A stretch of 16,258 bases of DNA. Source: CAZJDM01 sp964544765 (GTDB lineage Bacteria; Bdellovibrionota_B; Oligoflexia; CAYFLR01). Below the pieces are notes generated by a model, which was given only the letters and a program-made list of their open reading frames with translations, was not told the DNA's origin and ran no database searches. Both the position numbers and the translations under genes were made by a program. The DNA lies in contig CAZJDM010000103.1 in the NCBI GenBank assembly GCA_964544765.1, positions 1-16,258 of the forward strand, written 5' to 3'. Shown piece by piece: positions 16,201 to 16,258 of the stretch. Each line of letters begins with the position of its first letter. Position 1 is the stretch's first letter.

Positions 16201-16258
16201 AGATGAAGCAAAAGGACCGGCAATATATCTGCATGTTAATAGTCCCTATGATCAATTA
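13208..16258 (+). CDS. Multidomain methyltransferase / kinase-like / coiled-coil / GT4 glycosyltransferase (3' end outside window)
   Basis: The frame is open from the ATG at 13208 to the last base, at least 1017 residues. Part 1 is a SAM methyltransferase: motif I ILELGCGCGAITRYL (86-100), motif IV YDFISLIGVLEYAP (147-160), then IENKLGLKYLAGCTEDHT (195-212), a family hallmark. Part 2 (about 300-560) is kinase-like, with D434, N439 and D452 (FDLEW) spaced as in protein kinases and K362 a possible nucleotide-binding lysine. Part 3 is a coiled coil (about 566-680) with three 25-residue repeats, followed by ASKTYKLASLIKK, a motif common after coiled coils in glycan enzymes. Part 4 is a GT4 GT-B domain: LNPYFPTLGGGEKHMGYL (741-758), ILSVGRFF (924-931). 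Parts 1-3 resemble the O-antigen terminator WbdD; the fused glycosyltransferase is unusual. A lysine-rich insertion occupies about 978-1003. Confidence 0.85.
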   Translation, partial: MISLQNFKNIKDCKNLYTHPDCPPISYNDGDISEDYLLEIIKKANDVSTTSLQLRQAIKDWASEYHLSPARYNLLRPFKFNPEQKILELGCGCGAITRYLGEQGLQVEAIEGSARRARITANRCRDLDNVKVFSANYNDVDFPANTYDFISLIGVLEYAPSFYGGQDLTSIQAMQQILKYLLLSLKPDGQFIIAIENKLGLKYLAGCTEDHTNIEYEGIFDYPNSNKKNKNNKIATLSRYELNSLLKSLGVSNVEFYYPFPDYKLPSSILSNDFINTNGASAFIYPSKDYVKERKYHFPEIIVGQSLIKASLLADFSNSFLILASRKDLFPNNFDFVHFTSPNRKNSFQIKTIKPKSEPIVKRSFLFPSSTQTKEGILSQRLCNESYYAGELLSAKLLKAALNQTSLQGFFNLLKQYYQFVNTFCQKEPQNAVDLIFSNTIVQDDGSLVAFDLEWVIENNDFNFNFNKDNLPSFLLFRSIMYWTNLYAPFLPHIKDNFKINTLYDFLIIVFKEVGISKYDEATLRNFSQFEAQIQFHVNQYWDQSTTKMANDLYQSLNDLWPTNDLQTIVDRLNDEKQKQQKYIEGLESSVKELKGYNQNIIKEKDIVINGLKASINELENYSQQIIQDKNSIIQGLESSVSEYKNYNEHLIKNMHIKDCTIQDLSYDTQNLKAILDSVYASKTYKLASLIKKTMLSPKTITKSVLGDQGLDQLKIQISKIKNNTSVSKLKNKDHVRILVLNPYFPTLGGGEKHMGYLCKFFEDYFPNVEIHILVYNVKDLKVHSPNFPQISDLNARFGLSLKKTSLLPFKEISPKEIAGLSKSYDLFINFMFLSKHIGLAGNNIYMCMFPPKPSSFDSKQFNNWLADTNFKASYHKVISNSQFTKNWFQKYWKNKEAKVLYPPVFSEVELPSMYKDSSKENIILSVGRFFVGDHSKKQDLLVDFFLKHQQLFKGWELHLVGALEEVEIHKTYVEKIKSKIAAKADKATKGNKEGDKGDEAKGPAIYLHVNSPYDQL
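14957..15181 (+). repeat. Three 25-residue (75-bp) protein repeats in the coiled coil
   Basis: Units at 14957-15031, 15032-15106 and 15107-15181 encode residues 584-608, 609-633 and 634-658. They share the pattern I-x-G-L-x-(S/A)-S-(V/I)-x-E-(L/Y)-x-x-Y-x-x-x-(I/L)-I, with a K or M near the end. The DNA copies have diverged much more than the protein, so this is an old duplication kept by selection. Twenty-five residues equals two heptads plus one hendecad, compatible with a continuous coiled coil. Confidence 0.85.
16139..16216 (+). other. Low-complexity lysine-rich insertion inside the GT4 domain
   Basis: Residues about 978-1003 are almost only K, A, G, E, D, T and N (for example KATKGNKEGDKGDEAKG). 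They interrupt the stretch between VEKIKSK and IYLHVNSPYDQL, where related GT4 enzymes, as I recall them, have only a short turn. Confidence 0.6.

Overview
This is a surface-polysaccharide biosynthesis and export locus from an AT-rich bacterium (roughly one third G+C by eye, not computed). It is probably Gram-negative: it carries Wzx/Wzy/Wzz-type genes, a WecA-like initiating transferase and a Wzm/Wzt exporter. I cannot fix the phylum. The WecA-like protein and the left-edge methyltransferase resemble Bacteroidota versions, most plus-strand starts lack a Shine-Dalgarno (SD) sequence, yet wzz has a strong SD and a sigma70-like promoter.

The genes form three blocks. (1) Plus strand, 1-3043: the 3' end of a probably frameshifted methyltransferase, a Wzx-type flippase, and a GT2 glycosyltransferase that overlaps the flippase. 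(2) Minus strand, 9648 down to 3097: a GT4 glycosyltransferase, a structured 160-bp leader with a promoter, wzz, a WecA/TagO-like phosphoglycosyl transferase, a Wzy/O-antigen-ligase-type protein and a large GT-C-like membrane protein, mostly a few bases apart or overlapping. (3) Plus strand, 9971 to the right edge: a small methyltransferase, Wzm, Wzt, an extended-SDR nucleotide-sugar epimerase/dehydratase, and a very long gene that is still open at the window end. Blocks 1 and 2 converge at about 3044-3096. Blocks 2 and 3 diverge from a 322-bp AT-rich region holding about six 11-bp tandem repeats, the last of which contains the first start codon of block 3.

Blocks 1 and 2 together make a nearly complete Wzx/Wzy route: WecA-like initiation on undecaprenyl phosphate, GT2/GT4 unit assembly, Wzx flipping, Wzy polymerisation and Wzz length control. 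Block 3 is an ABC-transporter route, in which the polymer is finished in the cytoplasm and exported by Wzm/Wzt. Having both side by side is the main feature of the layout.

The most notable gene runs from 13208 to beyond 16258 (at least 1017 residues). Reading it by hand gives a SAM methyltransferase, a kinase-like domain with protein-kinase spacing of its catalytic residues, a coiled coil containing three 25-residue repeats, and a GT4 glycosyltransferase. The first three parts resemble WbdD, the E. coli O9a chain terminator whose coiled coil acts as a length ruler. Here a glycosyltransferase is fused to the far end, suggesting a one-chain polymerase, ruler and terminator. The neighbouring Wzt lacks the C-terminal carbohydrate-binding domain that normally reads a terminated chain end.
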